This document shows, piece after piece, positions 61,785 to 64,000 of a stretch of DNA of 64,000 nucleotides. Source of the DNA: Methylophaga sp. (GTDB lineage Bacteria > Pseudomonadota > Gammaproteobacteria > Nitrosococcales > Methylophagaceae); contig NZ_VENF01000001.1 of assembly GCF_009711715.1 (NCBI RefSeq), positions 62,001 to 126,000 of the forward strand, in the 5' to 3' direction. Under the pieces are notes generated by a model. The model worked only from the letters and a program-made list of their open reading frames with translations, had not been told where the DNA came from and ran no database searches. The translations under genes were made by a program, and so were the position numbers. Each line of letters starts with the position of its first letter. The first letter of the stretch is position 1.

Positions 61785-63077
61785 CTACATCAGCCAACGA
61801 AGCTGCAGGCCTACAATATCAACACTGGCATCATACTCGCCGCGCAGGTTGTAACCATTATCATCCGTTTCGTTGATACTGGGGTCATCCATAAACAAGT
61901 GGGCGTAGGCTGCATCAATCACAATATTATCAGAGTAGTGATAGCTCGCACCGAAAGCCACCCATTTGCGATCGGTACCGGGGATGCGGGCAGTACGGCG
62001 CTCACTGTTGGGAATAGGCGTTTCATCATAGGCGACGCCGGTGCGGAACTGCCATTTGTCATTATGCTGGTAGCTGAGCCCCAAACCATAGCGCATTGAA
62101 TTTTCCCAGTCTTCAGGCTTGATTGAAGATAGCTGCCCACCATCAGACTTGATATTCAATTCACTGAAACGGTTCCAGCGAGTCAGCGTTGCATCAGCCG
62201 AAACGGACCATTTACTGTTAATTTGATGGTGTATCGCCAGCGATAACGTTTCCGGCAGATCAACATCGGCCTCAACATTGTCATCTACCAGGGTATTACC
62301 GTTGGCATCTTTCAGTGTGCCATCACCCTCAAGCGTGTGAGAGATTTTGGAGCGGAAGGAGAGCCCGACACGAGTCGTGTCTGTTGCCTGATAAATAAGA
62401 CCAAGATTGTAACCATAACCCCAGTCATCCGCGCCAAGCTTAACTTTTCCGTCAGCTGCCTGTGGGAAACCGGCTCGGGCACCAAGATCGGCCATTTGGG
62501 TCAGTTTCACATCAATGTACTGGGCGCTGACACCAAAGCCGAGTGAGAGCTTATCCGTGGCCTTGATGGCGATGGTCGGGTTGAAGTTGAGCGTCAGCAT
62601 TTCTGATTTGACGGCAAAGTAACGGCCGACCCAGTCATCACGATATTCAGTGACCAGACCGAAAGGCGCTGAGACACCCAGGCCGAGACTAATTTTGTCA
62701 TTGACTGGATGACTCAAATAGAAGTTGGGAACGAAAGCCTCATGACCCGCGTCGCCGCCATCACCGCCAGTGAGCGGTTGACCGGAGAAACCACCAAAAC
62801 CACCAAAGTCTGGTACTGATGACCCCTCATTACGAAACTCAGACTGCGGTTTAATATAGTTCAGCCCCATATCAAGCTCACCGCGCTTCAGGTAGGTCAG
62901 ACCGGCGGGATTGAAAAAGATAGTGCTGGCATCTTCAGCGACGGCGGCACTTCCGGCAAAAGCGCGGCCCAGACTGGTAACACTCTGCTCCTTGATAGCA
63001 AACCCGGCTGCTGATACAGCCTGCGGCAGACTGCCTATTAATATGAGTGCTGAAATATTTTTTAGTTTCGAGTTCAT
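61785..63077 (-). CDS. FadL/TodX-family outer membrane transport protein
   Basis: A 430-residue outer-membrane barrel for hydrophobic compounds such as long-chain fatty acids or hydrocarbons. The start at 63077 (MNSKLKN) is chosen over a TTG at 63083. After the signal peptide (ending VSA-AG) come the hatch domain and the family motif: GFAIKEQSVTSLGRAFAG, then EDASTIFFNPAGLTYL with NPAG. The gene precedes the acyl-CoA synthetase gene, as in vectorial uptake pairs. Actual substrate not known. Confidence 0.92.
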   Translation of the reverse strand: MNSKLKNISALILIGSLPQAVSAAGFAIKEQSVTSLGRAFAGSAAVAEDASTIFFNPAGLTYLKRGELDMGLNYIKPQSEFRNEGSSVPDFGGFGGFSGQPLTGGDGGDAGHEAFVPNFYLSHPVNDKISLGLGVSAPFGLVTEYRDDWVGRYFAVKSEMLTLNFNPTIAIKATDKLSLGFGVSAQYIDVKLTQMADLGARAGFPQAADGKVKLGADDWGYGYNLGLIYQATDTTRVGLSFRSKISHTLEGDGTLKDANGNTLVDDNVEADVDLPETLSLAIHHQINSKWSVSADATLTRWNRFSELNIKSDGGQLSSIKPEDWENSMRYGLGLSYQHNDKWQFRTGVAYDETPIPNSERRTARIPGTDRKWVAFGASYHYSDNIVIDAAYAHLFMDDPSINETDDNGYNLRGEYDASVDIVGLQLRWLM

Positions 63078-63087
63078 AGTCAATCAC

Positions 63088-63143
63088 TTGCGTGGTAATC
63101 TTAATTAATGGTCTAAACTATATTAAGCGATTACCAGACGCAA
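63088..63143. promoter_or_regulatory. Extended inverted repeat upstream of the fadL-like gene
   Basis: TTGCG (63088-63092) with CGCAA (63139-63143), GGTAATC (63094-63100) with GATTACC (63129-63135), and TTAAT (63101-63105) with ATTAA (63122-63126) form a long interrupted palindrome. It has no T-run on either side, so an operator or leader structure of the fadL-like gene is more likely than a terminator. Confidence 0.45.
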
Positions 63144-63162
63144 GCATTTATCAGGGAACTTG

Positions 63163-63849
63163 TTAAACTCGCTTGAATAACAAGTCCCAGACACCGTGTC
63201 CAAGACGATGTCCACGCTGCTCAAATTTTGTCACAGGGCGATAGCCTGGACGTTCAATAAATCCACTTTCATTACCGCAATTTACGAAGCGCTGGTTACC
63301 AGACACATCAACAAGCATCTGGTCGGCATAATCCTGCCAATCTGTGGCCAGGTGAAGGTGACCGCCGTGTTTCAGTTTGTCTGCCAACGTATTGACGAAG
63401 GCCGGCTGAATAATACGTCGCTTGTGATGACGTTTTTTGTGCCATGGGTCAGGGAAATAAATCTGAACCCGGTCCAGACTTTTATCCTGAATCCGGTGTT
63501 TGAGCAATTCCACGGCATCGGTACAGGCAACGCGAACATTGCTGAGCTCCTGCGTCTGAATAGACTTGAGTAACTGACCGACGCCAGGGCGATGCACTTC
63601 AATGCCGATAAAATTCTGCTCAGGCTGATTTTTTGCCATTTCCGCCAGTGAAGCGCCGTTGCCGAAACCGATTTCCAGTACTACCGGAGCATTGCGGCCG
63701 AACATCTTGTCCATATCGATAGGATCATGATTGTCGTCAATGCCGAAGGCGGGCCATAGTTCATCAAGTGCTTTTTGCTGGCCCGGGGTCAGCCGACCTT
63801 CGCGGCGAACAAAACTTCGAATAGGGCGCATGACTCTGGATTCGGACAT
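63163..63849 (-). CDS. trmB: tRNA (guanine-N7-)-methyltransferase
   Basis: TrmB methylates G46 in the tRNA variable loop. The 228-residue product has the SAM motif VLEIGFGNGASLAEMA, IGIEVHRPGVGQLL, and the family signature IYFPDPWHKKRHHKRR followed by the HLATDWQDYA loop. Its N-terminus MSESRVMRPIRSFVRREGRLTP is typical. The remaining 150 bases to the right window edge show no convincing gene. Confidence 0.96.
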   Translation of the reverse strand: MSESRVMRPIRSFVRREGRLTPGQQKALDELWPAFGIDDNHDPIDMDKMFGRNAPVVLEIGFGNGASLAEMAKNQPEQNFIGIEVHRPGVGQLLKSIQTQELSNVRVACTDAVELLKHRIQDKSLDRVQIYFPDPWHKKRHHKRRIIQPAFVNTLADKLKHGGHLHLATDWQDYADQMLVDVSGNQRFVNCGNESGFIERPGYRPVTKFEQRGHRLGHGVWDLLFKRV

Positions 63850-64000
63850 GAGAGGCTGTTTTCCTGATCGTGAAATAAATCAGCGATCATACCTGAATGG
63901 CAGTCCGCATGGCATGATCTGTTGGCTTGTTTGTCATGGTGCACAAGGTTTAGGATCAAAGCGTAAGTCGTGGATTAATCTATCAATCCGACTGTTGTAT

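Noticed and set aside
63934..63999. Open minus-strand frame entering from the right window edge and stopping at 63934
   Set aside because: Only 21 codons are visible and no family is recognisable, so it cannot be told from chance.

Overview
The window comes from a gammaproteobacterial chromosome of moderate GC. It holds conserved housekeeping blocks in typical gammaproteobacterial order (lptD-surA-pdxA-rsmA, pepA-holC-valS, lptFG, asd-fimV-truA-trpFBA-accD-folC). A PomAB-like sodium-type flagellar stator fits a marine or saline habitat. The sensor kinase beside the pilus genes has a LapD/MoxY-like input domain, and the SUF operon uses SufU/SufT. Together these suggest a Methylophaga/Piscirickettsiaceae-like methylotroph; this is inference, since no rRNA is present.

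Layout. 1-1111: end of ampD and a periplasmic FKBP isomerase. 1248-7390: an iron-sulfur assembly operon (Rrf2 regulator, sufB, sufC, sufD, sufS, sufU, sufT), with an imperfect 25-bp palindrome over the first promoter. 7391-9713: a PglL/Wzy-like O-oligosaccharyltransferase gene whose leader can fold extensively and which is flanked by an exact 23-bp inverted repeat. 9714-23097: a complete type IV pilus/type II secretion-like machine, with three pilin-like proteins, a PilM-PilN-type fusion, PilO, ATPase, platform protein, PilP, secretin and a two-component system. The genes from 13134 on are packed as one operon. 23098-26340: hsp20 with a sigma32-type promoter and an FNR-type box, NAD malic enzyme, and a PepSY protein.

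26370-31150 (minus): valS, holC, pepA. 31248-33443: lptFG. 33461-33812 (minus): tRNA-Ala and two identical tRNA-Glu genes. 34055-39459: lptD, surA, pdxA, rsmA. 39553-42136: HU with tRNA-Val and tRNA-Asp directly behind it, then ppiD. 42135-44201 (minus): a dicarboxylate-type symporter and fabI. 44331-46481: an orphan lipoprotein solute-binding protein with a C-terminal membrane anchor. 46566-59968: pomAB, yceI, leuD, leuB, asd, fimV, truA, trpF, trpB, trpA, accD, folC. 59973-63849 (minus): a fadD-like ligase, a fadL-like porin and trmB.

The most unusual region is the pilus/secretion-like system. It pairs a likely protein-glycosylating enzyme with large pilins and ends in a MoxYX-like signalling pair. 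Its PilM-PilN-type protein carries what looks like a tandem MshEN (cyclic-di-GMP-binding) motif inserted in the actin-like half, whereas the ATPase of the same operon lacks the key residues of that motif.
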